The notes under the pieces are model-generated. The model was given only the letters and a program-made list of their open reading frames with translations, was not told where the DNA came from and made no database searches. DNA of 37,016 bases from an uncultured Phycisphaerales bacterium (GTDB lineage: Bacteria; Planctomycetota; Phycisphaerae; WQYP01): assembly GCA_903868035.1 (NCBI GenBank), contig CAIPTQ010000183.1:1-37016 (forward strand), in the 5' to 3' direction. This document shows, one piece after another, positions 22,849-30,670 of this stretch. Each line of letters starts with the position of its first letter. Position 1 is the first letter of the stretch. The translations under genes were made by a program, and so were the position numbers.

Positions 22849-24345
22849 ATGCCAGCGAAACAAGAGATCATTCCACTCCACATGATGGCGATAGCCGTCA
22901 GAGAGATGAAGCGTTCTTTGGTTGAGAAGCGAAAAGACGGCAAAAAATGTCCTGCCGTCGGGTCGGTGTTGGTCAAACCGGACGGGGAAGTAGAAACGGC
23001 GTATCGTGGCGAATTGCGTGACGGGGATCACGCCGAGTTCACGCTATTGGAGCGAAAGAATCGATCAAATCCACTGGATGGGTGCATGCTATTTGTCACA
23101 CTGGAGCCTTGCGCTCCGGGCGCACGCAATCAACCCAAGTTGAGTTGCGCGGAGCGAATCGTTCTGGCTCGGATCAAGAAAGTTTGGGTCGGAATTGAGG
23201 ATCCTGACCCTACTGTGGATCGCAAGGGGATCAAATACCTTCAGGATAACGGCGTAGACGTCCAGATGTTCGACTCGACTTTTCAGTCAGAAATACGTGC
23301 GTATAATAAGGAGTTCATCGATCAGGCTTTAGAACGCGCCGTTACCGCCGAAGAAGAAAAGCAAATACCGTTGACGTTGTCACCGCTGGAAGATAGTGCG
23401 GTAAATACATCATTGAAAGAACTTTCGATGTCGGCAATGAATCAGTATCGGGAAAAAGCCAAGATCGAGGAAGAAGTTAATTCAGAAGAGTTCCAAGCTC
23501 GGCTCGTACGTCAGGGGCTGGCGAAACAGGACGGAAAACGGTTCATGCCGACAGGTTTCGGATTTCTGCTTTTTGGGAAATCACCACGGGAGGTCATGCC
23601 GCAGGCAGGGTTGCTGGGTACAATCCATTATCCGAACGGTAAGGAAGAAACGTACGATTTTGATGGCCCACTGGTGCAGATACCCGGGGATGTTGAAAAA
23701 TGGCTCAGGGATAAGATGCCGAACACGATTCGCCGGGACCAGATGGAGCGCATCCGCGTGTCTGAACTGCCGTTCGAGTTGATCCGCGAAGGGGTGGTTA
23801 ATGCGTTGGTGCATCGGAACTACGAGATCGAGGGTGCGAAATGTCAGTTGGTGGTCACGCCGGAAGTGGTGATTGTGCGGAGTCCTGGCGCCCCGATTGA
23901 GCCGATCACATTGCAACAATTGCAGGAGTTCAATGCGCCGATGCTCAGCCGTAATCCGATATTACATTATATTTTCGCTAAGATAGATCTGGCCGAAGAA
24001 CGCGGCTTGGGGTTGCGAACCATGAGGAGTCGTGCGGTGGCAGCGGGATTGCCGCCTCCAAAATATAGTTGGCAGGCACCGTATTTGTCACTGACATTGT
24101 ATCGAAGTGCGGCGAGCGCGGCGGGGGATGTTGCGGAAGGAATTCTGGGTTCGCTCAGCAGATCGGAGCGCTCCGGCTGGGAGTGGTTGGCGACCAAAAT
24201 CGCGGTCAACTCGAATGAATATGCGGCGGCGCGGGGGGTGCCCAACCGCACTGCTCTGAATCACCTCAAGCACTTTGCTGGGCTAGGGATTTTGCGCAAA
24301 ATCGGATCCGGTCCTTCAACCCGGTATGAGGTGATTCGGTCATGA
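22849..24345 (+). CDS. Fusion: RibD-like deaminase + GHKL ATPase (HATPase_c_4) + winged helix
   Basis: A cytosolic protein of 498 residues. Residues 1-150 are a zinc deaminase: His61-Ala-Glu63 (DHAEFTLLE), Cys88 (TLEPC) and Cys100 (LSCAERI), then GIEDPDPTVDRKGIKYLQDNGVDV, as in RibD pyrimidine deaminases. The two Cys are separated by 11 residues rather than the usual 8. A coiled linker (~155-215) leads to a COG2865-type ATP-binding module (~215-420). Its N-box is ELIREGVVNALVHRNY (Glu314, Asn318), followed by VRSPGAP and LSRNPILHYIF...ERGLGLRTM. The C-terminus (~440-495) is a winged helix (AAARGVPNRTALNHLKHFAGLGIL). In relatives of the ATPase part the N-terminus is usually an AlbA_2/Schlafen-like domain, so here the deaminase takes its place. 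The composition is less GC-rich than the neighbours and there is no Shine-Dalgarno. Function is unknown; nucleotide sensing or defence is possible. Confidence 0.85.
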   Translation: MPAKQEIIPLHMMAIAVREMKRSLVEKRKDGKKCPAVGSVLVKPDGEVETAYRGELRDGDHAEFTLLERKNRSNPLDGCMLFVTLEPCAPGARNQPKLSCAERIVLARIKKVWVGIEDPDPTVDRKGIKYLQDNGVDVQMFDSTFQSEIRAYNKEFIDQALERAVTAEEEKQIPLTLSPLEDSAVNTSLKELSMSAMNQYREKAKIEEEVNSEEFQARLVRQGLAKQDGKRFMPTGFGFLLFGKSPREVMPQAGLLGTIHYPNGKEETYDFDGPLVQIPGDVEKWLRDKMPNTIRRDQMERIRVSELPFELIREGVVNALVHRNYEIEGAKCQLVVTPEVVIVRSPGAPIEPITLQQLQEFNAPMLSRNPILHYIFAKIDLAEERGLGLRTMRSRAVAAGLPPPKYSWQAPYLSLTLYRSAASAAGDVAEGILGSLSRSERSGWEWLATKIAVNSNEYAAARGVPNRTALNHLKHFAGLGILRKIGSGPSTRYEVIRS

Positions 24346-24375
24346 GTTGCATTCGCATTAATGATGTGTTGTCCA

Positions 24376-24463
24376 GCCATTTTTCCGCTATTTTGGCGGG
24401 ATAAATGATGAATTGTTACCGTAAACGCGAATCCCGCCATTTTTCCCGCCATTTTGGCGGAAT
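24376..24463. repeat. Pair of CCGCC-ATTTT-GGCGG dyads after the deaminase gene
   Basis: Two ~28-base direct copies, 24376-24402 and 24436-24463, each read GCCATTTTTCC(C)GC, then ATTTTGGCGG. The second holds a perfect dyad CCGCC-ATTTT-GGCGG; the first has one mismatch (CCGCT). A further half-site CCCGCCAT lies at 24493-24500. They fill the 175-base gap between the deaminase-ATPase stop and the next start. They could be operators for the winged-helix protein encoded just upstream, or a terminator. The repeats are seen directly; the role is inferred. Confidence 0.6.
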
Positions 24464-24520
24464 CGAACGGGAATCCACGGCATAAAAACGCATCCCGCCA
24501 TGGGTCTACGAGGGCCTCAC

Positions 24521-25696
24521 ATGTCCCCATCCTCACCACCACCCACCCGCTTCGGCATCATCGGCATGGGCGGCATCGGCATCCACCACGCCAAATACCT
24601 CGCCGACGCCAGCATCCCCGACGCAACCCTCACCGCCTTCTCCTCCCGCGACCCCGCCCGCCGTGCCGCGGCATCGGCCCTCTTTCCCGCGGCACATGCA
24701 TTCGCTTCACAAACCGAACTCCTCGCCTCGGGCCTCTGCGATGCCGTCATCATCTGCACTCCCCACTATCAGCACACGCAGGCCATCATCGAAGCCTTCG
24801 ACGCCGGCCTCCACGTCCTGGTCGAAAAACCCCTCGCCGTCACCCTCTCCGACGCCCGCCGCGCCCTCGACGCCGCCCAACGCCACCCCAACCTCCTCTT
24901 CGGCATCATGCTCAACCAGCGCTCCCACCCGCTCAACCACTGGCTGCGCACCCAAATCCGCGCCGGCGATGGGGGGGGCGGCCTCCTCGGCCAGCTCCAG
25001 CGCCTCTCCTGGACCGCCACCCACTGGTTCCGCCCCAACATCTACTACGCCGCCAGCCCCTGGCGCGCCACCTGGGCCGGCGAGGGCGGCGGCCTGCTCA
25101 TCAACCAGTGCCACCACAACCTCGATTTGCTCCTCTGGATGACCGGCCAAACCCCCCGCCGCGTCACCGCCGTCGCCTCCCTCGGCAAACGCCACCCCAT
25201 CGAAACCGAAGACGAATGCTCCGCCATCCTCGAATACGACTCGGGCCTCATCGCCCACTTCTACGCCTCCACCGGCGAATTCCCCGGCGTCAACCGCCTG
25301 GAAATCGCCGGCACCCGCGCCCGCGTCGTCATCGAGGATGACAAACTCACCATCATGCGCAGCGAAATGGACAGCCGCGACTTCATCCGCACCGCCACCG
25401 AACCCTTCGGCACCCCCGCCAAATCCCCCGAACCCCCGCCCACCCTCCCCGCCCCGGAACTCCCGGAACACAAAGCCATCACCCGCGATTTTGTGGAAGC
25501 GCTCCGCCACGGTCGCACGAGCGACTCCCTCCTCGCTCCCGCCGCCGAAGATCTGGCCGCGCTCGAACTCGGCCACGCCATTCTGCTCTCGGCAGTGGAG
25601 CGCCGCGCCTTGGACTTGCCCCTCCCTCCCGGCGCCTACGAATCCTTCCTGGCCTCGCGGCGTGCCCCGGGTTTGGCCGAACGTAAAGGCACATAA
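24521..25696 (+). CDS. Gfo/Idh/MocA family oxidoreductase
   Basis: A protein of 391 residues with no signal peptide. The N-terminal Rossmann domain has GIIGMGGIGIHHAK for NAD(P) and the family signature HVLVEKPLAVTLSDA. The C-terminal alpha/beta domain has GGLLINQCHHNLDLLLWMTGQ, whose His and Asp sit where the catalytic residues of sugar dehydrogenases lie. The expected activity is NAD(P)-dependent oxidation or reduction of a sugar or cyclitol hydroxyl. The start at 24521 is chosen over 24500 because GAGG precedes it by seven bases. A Pro-rich insert (~315-335) is unusual. The gene lies just past the pectin locus and might act on a released sugar, but a separate role is equally likely. The codons are strongly C-ending. 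Confidence 0.85.
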   Translation: MSPSSPPPTRFGIIGMGGIGIHHAKYLADASIPDATLTAFSSRDPARRAAASALFPAAHAFASQTELLASGLCDAVIICTPHYQHTQAIIEAFDAGLHVLVEKPLAVTLSDARRALDAAQRHPNLLFGIMLNQRSHPLNHWLRTQIRAGDGGGGLLGQLQRLSWTATHWFRPNIYYAASPWRATWAGEGGGLLINQCHHNLDLLLWMTGQTPRRVTAVASLGKRHPIETEDECSAILEYDSGLIAHFYASTGEFPGVNRLEIAGTRARVVIEDDKLTIMRSEMDSRDFIRTATEPFGTPAKSPEPPPTLPAPELPEHKAITRDFVEALRHGRTSDSLLAPAAEDLAALELGHAILLSAVERRALDLPLPPGAYESFLASRRAPGLAERKGT

Positions 25697-25793
25697 TCCA
25701 CATACATATCGTTCCCAATCATAACGCATCCCTCAACCGCACCCCCGCCAGACCCGTGCTCCCTGTGCCCACCCGTACCAGTTGCCTCCACGT

Positions 25794-25808
25794 TACAATA
25801 GCCCCATG
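25794..25808 (+). promoter_or_regulatory. Leaderless-type -10 box at 25806 gene
   Basis: TACAAT (25794-25799) is followed by six bases and the ATG at 25806. No Shine-Dalgarno is present. It is the third instance of this spacing in the window. Confidence 0.5.
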
Positions 25809-27275
25809 TCCCGCACCCTCATGGCGCTCCTTATGCTTCTCGGCATCACCATGCCGGCCCTGGCCCGCGCTACCCCCGACCCCTACCTCTCCAATTCGGT
25901 GGAATGGCTGGTCGAATCCGCGCCGGACATTGTGCTGGTGACCACCACGTCGGTCACGCCCGATCCGGTCAATCACCGTGCCGCGGCCATCGTCCATCTC
26001 GATGAAACGCTGCGCGGCTACGCGCCGGCGGAGTTCACCACTACGTTCACCACCAACCTCCCGGACCTGCCCCCGCACATGCAACGTGCCGGGAGGCGCC
26101 TGCTGCTGCTGCTCCGCCCGGATAATTCCCCCGTCACCTATCCGCCGATCGACCTGGATGGCCCGTTGGCGGCGCCCTTCTGGAACATGCGCGGCGCGCC
26201 GATCGGCACCCCCGCGGAACTGCTCACGGCCGTCCGCGCCGCCCTCGCGCAGCTTCCCTTCGGCGCGTACCGGTCCTATGGCATGAATCCCCCCAACGAG
26301 ACGCTGGCCCAACTGCTGCGCGACCACGGCAACGTCTTCACCGTGCCGTTGGACCAGCGCCTGGAGGCGCTCGCCTGGGAGCTGGTCGAGTCGCCGATTG
26401 AAGCCAAGCAATTTGAAGCCATGTACATTCTTACACGCTTTCCCTCGCCCCAAGTCGTGGCCCGCCTGCAAGGGTTCCTGGCCGACCCGCGGCTGCGGCT
26501 GACGGTCGACAATACGCGCCGCCAAAGCCCGTGGACGGAGCAATCGTACTACATGCGCGCCTGGGCCTGCGACCTGCTCCAGACGCTCGGGCACCCCGCC
26601 GCCGGCGTGCGCCTTACGGAACCGGCCCACGTGTACCAGATTATCCCTGTGTGGTCGCTGGCGCTGGTACTGGTGGGGCTCGCATTGGCTTGGTTCCTTT
26701 CGGGCCTGATTTCGCCGCTGCGTTCCCGCGCGCGACGCATCCAGCTTTTTTCCACTCTGCTGCTGCTGGCCCTGGGGCTGCTGGCGGTGCGCAGCGTCAA
26801 CACGATTGACGACCTGTGCCTCGCCGGCGGCGGGCGGTTGTACGCGCTGGCGCTGCACGAAGGTCAGCTTCGCTACCAAATCCTGTACGACTTCCACGAG
26901 AGCACAGCTCCGGCGTATGCCAGCTTTCCCATCAGCTACCGCTGGGAGGATCCCGCCCCGTGGCACCAGTTTTCCTTCGATCCCATGACCCCCAACGGCG
27001 ATTTGCCCCAGCGCGGACTCCAACCGAGTCCTTTGCCCGGCGAATACCGGGGTTACAAATATTATTTGACTGGTCTGGCGCTGTGGAAGCTGGCCCTCGT
27101 GCCGGCGCCGGGATTATTTGCCCCGCTGGTGGCGATGGGTTACGCATCCCTGTGCCGCCGCCGCCGGCTGGCCCGGGGGCTATGCCCCACCTGCCGGTAT
27201 GACCTCCGCGCCCACCAACCGGGCGGGAAATGTCCCGAGTGCGGCACGGCGGTCTCCAAGGTAAATGATAAATGA
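25806..27275 (+). CDS. Membrane protein with C-terminal zinc ribbon
   Basis: A protein of 489 residues. A signal peptide (MSRTLMALLMLLGITMPALA) is followed by an outside domain of ~260 residues with strands and a helical part (LDQRLEALAWELVESPIEAKQFEAMY, in pieces). Two membrane helices follow (~283-305 and ~318-336), then a second outside loop, a third helix (~430-450) and a cytosolic tail. The tail holds a zinc ribbon, CPTCRYDLRAHQPGGKCPECG, of the same type as in the 18094-19056 protein but at the other end. The start at 25806 is supported by the signal peptide and the TACAAT box. No family is recognised; the ribbon may recruit a cytosolic partner. Confidence 0.7.
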   Translation: MSRTLMALLMLLGITMPALARATPDPYLSNSVEWLVESAPDIVLVTTTSVTPDPVNHRAAAIVHLDETLRGYAPAEFTTTFTTNLPDLPPHMQRAGRRLLLLLRPDNSPVTYPPIDLDGPLAAPFWNMRGAPIGTPAELLTAVRAALAQLPFGAYRSYGMNPPNETLAQLLRDHGNVFTVPLDQRLEALAWELVESPIEAKQFEAMYILTRFPSPQVVARLQGFLADPRLRLTVDNTRRQSPWTEQSYYMRAWACDLLQTLGHPAAGVRLTEPAHVYQIIPVWSLALVLVGLALAWFLSGLISPLRSRARRIQLFSTLLLLALGLLAVRSVNTIDDLCLAGGGRLYALALHEGQLRYQILYDFHESTAPAYASFPISYRWEDPAPWHQFSFDPMTPNGDLPQRGLQPSPLPGEYRGYKYYLTGLALWKLALVPAPGLFAPLVAMGYASLCRRRRLARGLCPTCRYDLRAHQPGGKCPECGTAVSKVNDK

Positions 27276-27324
27276 AAACAGAATTATGAACTTGTGCGCC
27301 GTCAAGCCACGTCAGCAAATCCCC

Positions 27325-27759
27325 TCACCCGTTCGTCCAATCCTCCACCCTCAATCCCGGTACGCGCTCAAAATCATTCAGATTGCGCGATAACAACGTC
27401 GCATCATGAGTCAGAGTCGTTGCGGCAATCTTCAAGTCCGAAGATCCAATGCGCAATCTCAAATCGACCAACCGTTGGAATTCCTGGGCGACGGCAGCGT
27501 CGAAATCCAGCACGTCGATCTTCAAATAGGCGTACAGATGACGTTTCAGGCGGTCGTAAGCCTTGATTTGATGATCAAGGCTCCGCGATTTGGCCGCGTA
27601 GCTGAGCCAGCCACGGGTCTGTTCCTCATAAGTGATAATCGTTGTTACCACCGCGTCATCGCGCGGGAGTTGCGCCACGCGTGCGCGCAATTTTATATAT
27701 TCCGGCGAATCGGTAATCTCGGCGAGTGTGAACAAGTCGGTGTCGAGGACGTAAATCAT
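27325..27759 (-). CDS. PIN-domain toxin (VapC-like)
   Basis: A protein of 144 residues starting MIYVLDTDLF. The PIN acidic residues are present: Asp6 (VLDTD), Glu45/46 (TYEEQTRG), Asp108 (GSSDLKIAA) and Asp119 (LTHDATLLSRNLNDF). PIN toxins are metal-dependent ribonucleases that cut tRNA or other RNA when freed from their antitoxin. The ATG at 27759 overlaps the stop of the upstream small gene as ATGA, which is the usual toxin-antitoxin coupling. I chose this start over 27813 because the first strand of the PIN fold begins there. The target RNA cannot be inferred. Confidence 0.88.
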   Translation of the reverse strand: MIYVLDTDLFTLAEITDSPEYIKLRARVAQLPRDDAVVTTIITYEEQTRGWLSYAAKSRSLDHQIKAYDRLKRHLYAYLKIDVLDFDAAVAQEFQRLVDLRLRIGSSDLKIAATTLTHDATLLSRNLNDFERVPGLRVEDWTNG

Positions 27760-27986
27760 CGGGACTTGGCTTTCGCTTTGCGCCGGGCTTTGACATCCTG
27801 GGAGTGGCGCCATTTACGGCCGCGCCGCATGGCCTCCTGGAAGGCTTCATCGTTCTCAAATGTGCCATGGATGCTATCTAACGTGTCCACGGGATGGGTA
27901 CGTTTCGTATGGGCGTGATTCGCCTTTAATTGGGCCAGTTCGTTTTCGACAACCGCCAAACGCAGTTCAATGTCCGTCATGGTCAT
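27756..27986 (-). CDS. Antitoxin of the PIN toxin
   Basis: A protein of 76 residues. The N-terminal helix DIELRLAVVENELAQLKAN would form a coiled coil. The middle DTLDSIHGTFENDEAFQEAMRRGRKWR matches the toxin-wrapping segment seen in small antitoxins of PIN toxins (G-F/M-x-x-D-x-x-F-x-E-x-x-R-x-G). The tail is very basic (KARRKAKAKSR). There is no ribbon-helix-helix or AbrB fold, so self-regulation by DNA binding is uncertain. The start at 27986 has GAGG six bases upstream; an ATG six bases inside is the alternative. Confidence 0.75.
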   Translation of the reverse strand: MTMTDIELRLAVVENELAQLKANHAHTKRTHPVDTLDSIHGTFENDEAFQEAMRRGRKWRHSQDVKARRKAKAKSR

Positions 27987-28059
27987 GCAGCACCTCTTCA
28001 AATGCATTATACCTATACTGAAGCAACCGCCAAACACTCCCGAACCCTGCTTCACCTTC

Positions 28060-28359
28060 TCACCCACGCCGGGATTTCACATCGCCCTCCGTGCTCGCCC
28101 GCAGCTCCGCCAGCCGCTGCTGCATCTGCAGGGCGATCCGCCGCTGCAAGCCCTGCATGCCGTGGGCGTCGGGCTTCTCCCCGCGCGCGATCCGCCGGAT
28201 TTGCTCGGCTACTTCGCCGGGCATCGCCGCCGGAAAGGTCTGGGCCCGCACGATCGGCGCTTGCTGGGTTTCCTTCCCCAGCGCCGGCGGGGCGATCCCC
28301 ATCACCGGCGCCGCCAGCAAACCCGTGATCAACGCCGACATCGGCAGCGACTTCTTCAT
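28060..28359 (-). CDS. Small exported protein in the sigma-factor locus
   Basis: A protein of 99 residues with a signal peptide (MKKSLPMSALITGLLAAPVMG) and a helical, charged mature part rich in Gln and Arg (EVAEQIRRIARGE, LQRRIALQMQQRLAELRA). GGGAG precedes the ATG at 28359 by about eight bases. It lies 146 bases after the anti-sigma gene on the same strand and may be its target or a co-sensor in the envelope. That is inference from position. I recognise no family. Confidence 0.6.
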   Translation of the reverse strand: MKKSLPMSALITGLLAAPVMGIAPPALGKETQQAPIVRAQTFPAAMPGEVAEQIRRIARGEKPDAHGMQGLQRRIALQMQQRLAELRASTEGDVKSRRG

Positions 28360-28505
28360 CTTCTTGCACTCCCTTGGACTCGCGCCTTTTTTCATTTTTC
28401 CTGTGCCGTAACATCTTTCGCGAATTTACTCTCGCACGGGCTTGCCTTTTCGCGGAACTTATTCGCGGAACACGCTGCCATCACCGGTCGCATAATGCTC
28501 CTACT

Positions 28506-29147
28506 CTATTTTGGCTGCATCGGCGACGGAACACCTTCCTCCTGCGGCGGCTCCGGCAGCTTGTACGCCTCATGGTCGGCCGGATCTCCCCATTGCATCC
28601 CCCCGATCGCCTGCGGCACCACCGCCCGCACCGGCAAACTTTCCTTGATCACCACCACCCCCGGATACGATTGCATCAGCGTCACATCCGAGACCACCGT
28701 CCCCCCGCCGCCGCCATAAATGACGGCGTCCCTGACGATCGTGGCGCTCCCCGAATTGCCATTGGCCATCTCGTCCGCGCCGCCCCGCATCGGGGGCGCT
28801 GGGAGTACGTTGTTGACGATTCGGGTATCAATCGTGTTCTGCCCGGCCGGCCTGGACCCCGCGCCCACAAAGTGCAGCGTCACCACCACCGCCAGCGCCG
28901 CGGCAATCAGCGCCGGCGCCCCCGTCCACACCAGCAGCGACCGCCCCGACACCTCGCGCCGCGCCCACGATTCCTTATTTCTCGATCCGCCCGCCACCCG
29001 CGCCGCGCGCTCCTCCTCCGCCCGCTGCGCCGCTTCCGCCGCCACCTGCGCCGCAAACGCCGCCGCCGCCCGGCCGCGCTGCGGCTCGAGTTCCCGTGTC
29101 AACTGCTGCGCCAGCAGCTCTTCAAACTTTTCATTCTGCAGCGTCAT
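28506..29147 (-). CDS. Putative anti-sigma factor, single-pass membrane
   Basis: A protein of 213 residues. The cytosolic part (~1-70) is helical and Ala/Glu/Arg-rich (FEELLAQQLTREL). One membrane helix follows (~75-95, SLLVWTGAPALIAAALAVVV). The outside part (~96-213) is Gly/Pro-rich with a few strands. The ATG at 29147 overlaps the sigma gene's stop as ATGA, the classic linkage of an ECF sigma factor with its membrane inhibitor. The zinc-binding HxxxCxxC of ZAS anti-sigmas is absent, so this is another class. The inhibitor role is inferred from topology and coupling. Confidence 0.6.
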   Translation of the reverse strand: MTLQNEKFEELLAQQLTRELEPQRGRAAAAFAAQVAAEAAQRAEEERAARVAGGSRNKESWARREVSGRSLLVWTGAPALIAAALAVVVTLHFVGAGSRPAGQNTIDTRIVNNVLPAPPMRGGADEMANGNSGSATIVRDAVIYGGGGGTVVSDVTLMQSYPGVVVIKESLPVRAVVPQAIGGMQWGDPADHEAYKLPEPPQEEGVPSPMQPK

Positions 29148-29731
29148 GCCGAATCTCCTGCCCGCTTGATCGCGGGCGTCGATTGTTCCGTTTCCAATTC
29201 GCCCACCAGCGGCGCCAAAACTTCCCGCAGTTGCCCGCGCGCCCGCGAGAGCCGCATATCCACCGCCGCCGGCGACATCTCCAGGGCCGCGCCGATTTCC
29301 TTGGCCGACAGCCCCTCGTAATACCGCATCACCACCGCCGTCCGCGTCGTCTCATCCAACTCCGCCAGCGCCGCTTTCACCTTGGCCGCGCGCTCGGCCT
29401 CTTCCATTTCCAGCGCCGGGTCGGCATCCATCGCCGCCAGGTCCGGGAACTCCGCCACGCTGGGCCGTATCCGCCGCCGCGCGTCGATCGCCGCGTTCCG
29501 CACGATCTGCAACAGCCACCCCCCGAACTTCCCCGCCTCCTGCAGCCGCGGCAATTCCTGCCACGCCCGCAAAAACGCCTCCTGCACCGCATCCCCCGCC
29601 CGATGCGCATCGTGTACCTGCGCGTACGCCACCGCCAGCGCCGTGCGCTCGTACCGCCCGATGAGTGCCGTGAACGCCGCGGCATCCTGCCGCCGGGCGC
29701 GGCTCACCAGCCTGATGACTTCCTGGTCCAA
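29144..29731 (-). CDS. ECF-type RNA polymerase sigma factor
   Basis: A protein of 195 residues. Region 2 spans ~15-85, with DAVQEAFLRAWQELPR and WLLQIVRNAAIDARRR. Region 4 spans ~120-178, with VVMRYYEGLSAKEIGAAL followed by the recognition helix SPAAVDMRLSRARGQLRE. Region 3 is absent, so this is an ECF (group IV) sigma factor. The start is a TTG at 29731 with GAGGG just upstream. It is followed by its probable anti-sigma gene and a small exported protein, making a one-way signal from the envelope to transcription. A possible -10 TACAAT lies upstream near 29774, but I could not find a convincing self-promoter of ECF type. Confidence 0.9.
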   Translation of the reverse strand: MDQEVIRLVSRARRQDAAAFTALIGRYERTALAVAYAQVHDAHRAGDAVQEAFLRAWQELPRLQEAGKFGGWLLQIVRNAAIDARRRIRPSVAEFPDLAAMDADPALEMEEAERAAKVKAALAELDETTRTAVVMRYYEGLSAKEIGAALEMSPAAVDMRLSRARGQLREVLAPLVGELETEQSTPAIKRAGDSA

Positions 29732-29933
29732 GCAGCCCTCGCCAGTATTCGTGTCCTTTTCTTATCCTCTATTGTAGGACGCCCGCCCGCCGTTTCTTCT
29801 AACATGAATAACTACGGATATAACCCGCTCCGGGATTGCCGCCCAAACCATTCGCGTTCGCAATAATCTCACGCAACCCCATTTCCCAACGCCCGATAAA
29901 CACAGGAACAATGCTCCCGCACCCATTCCTGCC

Positions 29934-29964
29934 TTTGTGTTCAGTAGTGTTTATTTGTGGCTAA
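29934..29964 (+). repeat. Degenerate TGT(T/G) iterated repeat
   Basis: TTTGTGTTCAGTAGTG followed by TTTATTTGTGGCTAA is built from near-copies of a unit like TTTGTGTTCA and ends just before the nuoC stop. Similar runs (GTGTTCATTAGTG... type) are known as dispersed intergenic repeats in many bacteria. A partner ATAAACAC at 29896-29903 gives a weak dyad with GTGTTTAT. The rest of 29732-29977 shows no gene. Confidence 0.4.
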
Positions 29965-29977
29965 TTTTCGGCGTCGC

Positions 29978-30511
29978 CTACGCCGAATCCCGCGTCAGAA
30001 CCGGGTACTGCTCGCGCTCCCCGCGCCCGCGCACCGGGTAATCCTTCCGCAGCGGATGCGCCACAAACGTGTCCCACGTCAATATCCGCCGTAAATCCGG
30101 GTGATTGCGGAACTTGATCCCGAACATGTCATACACTTCCCGCTCCATCCACTCCGCCCCCGCATACAACGGCACCAGCGACTCGACTTCCAAATCGTCA
30201 TCGTTCAAAAACACCCGCACAATCAGCCGCGGCGTGCCCACTCCCGCCGCCGCCGGAATCGAACTCAGCACATAGACCAGCCCGAAGCGCCCGTCTTTGG
30301 GTGCGCCGGGAAAATTCAGGTAATCCACCGCCGTCACATCAGCCAGAAAGTTGTAATGGAGCTGCGGATCGTTCTTGAGGAACGTGATCACCTCCAGCAG
30401 GTTCGCTTTGGGCACCACCACCTGCGTGTCCCCCTTGAACTGCGCCCCCTTGAGCCCCAAGGTGGGAAACTGGGCCTTGAGTTTTACCGCCGCCGGATGA
30501 TCGATGGCCAT
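29978..30511 (-). CDS. nuoC: NADH-quinone oxidoreductase subunit C (30 kDa)
   Basis: A protein of 177 residues. The family signature is complete: EREVYDMFGIKFRNHPDLRRIL, then VAHPLRKDYPV near the C-terminus. NuoC is a peripheral-arm subunit of complex I beside NuoD and NuoB. The start at 30511 has GAGG upstream and fits the usual N-terminus; the frame is open further up but looks non-coding. A TATAAT box lies 30 bases before it. No other nuo gene flanks it: downstream is the sigma locus and upstream the divergent sodC. The remaining complex I genes must lie elsewhere, or this is a second copy. Confidence 0.93.
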   Translation of the reverse strand: MAIDHPAAVKLKAQFPTLGLKGAQFKGDTQVVVPKANLLEVITFLKNDPQLHYNFLADVTAVDYLNFPGAPKDGRFGLVYVLSSIPAAAGVGTPRLIVRVFLNDDDLEVESLVPLYAGAEWMEREVYDMFGIKFRNHPDLRRILTWDTFVAHPLRKDYPVRGRGEREQYPVLTRDSA

Positions 30512-30541
30512 GCCCGCCTCTTCTAAAGGGACCAAAACCAC

Positions 30542-30570
30542 ATTATAGCCGCCCGGCGTAAACTTCCCAC
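30542..30570 (-). promoter_or_regulatory. Candidate promoter of nuoC
   Basis: A perfect TATAAT on the minus strand (30542-30547) has GTGGGA at the -35 position (30565-30570), 17 bases away. The -35 is poor. The expected leader is about 25 bases and includes the GAGG ribosome site. Confidence 0.35.
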
Positions 30571-30670
30571 TTTCCACAATTTTCTTGACCTGGCCCCCGA
30601 GCCTGCAATGATTCACTATCCCGCGTGAACGCTCACGCCCCCTTCTGCCCCATATGCCGGAGACCAAACC

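Noticed and set aside
24261..24542. Minus-strand frame containing AKMAGKMAG and SGKMAG
   Set aside because: The repeated peptides come from the DNA dyads at 24376-24463. The frame runs into the winged-helix codons of a real gene and has no ribosome site.
29774..29779. TACAAT upstream of the sigma-factor gene
   Set aside because: No -35 of sigma-70 or ECF type at a proper distance; mentioned only in the gene entry.
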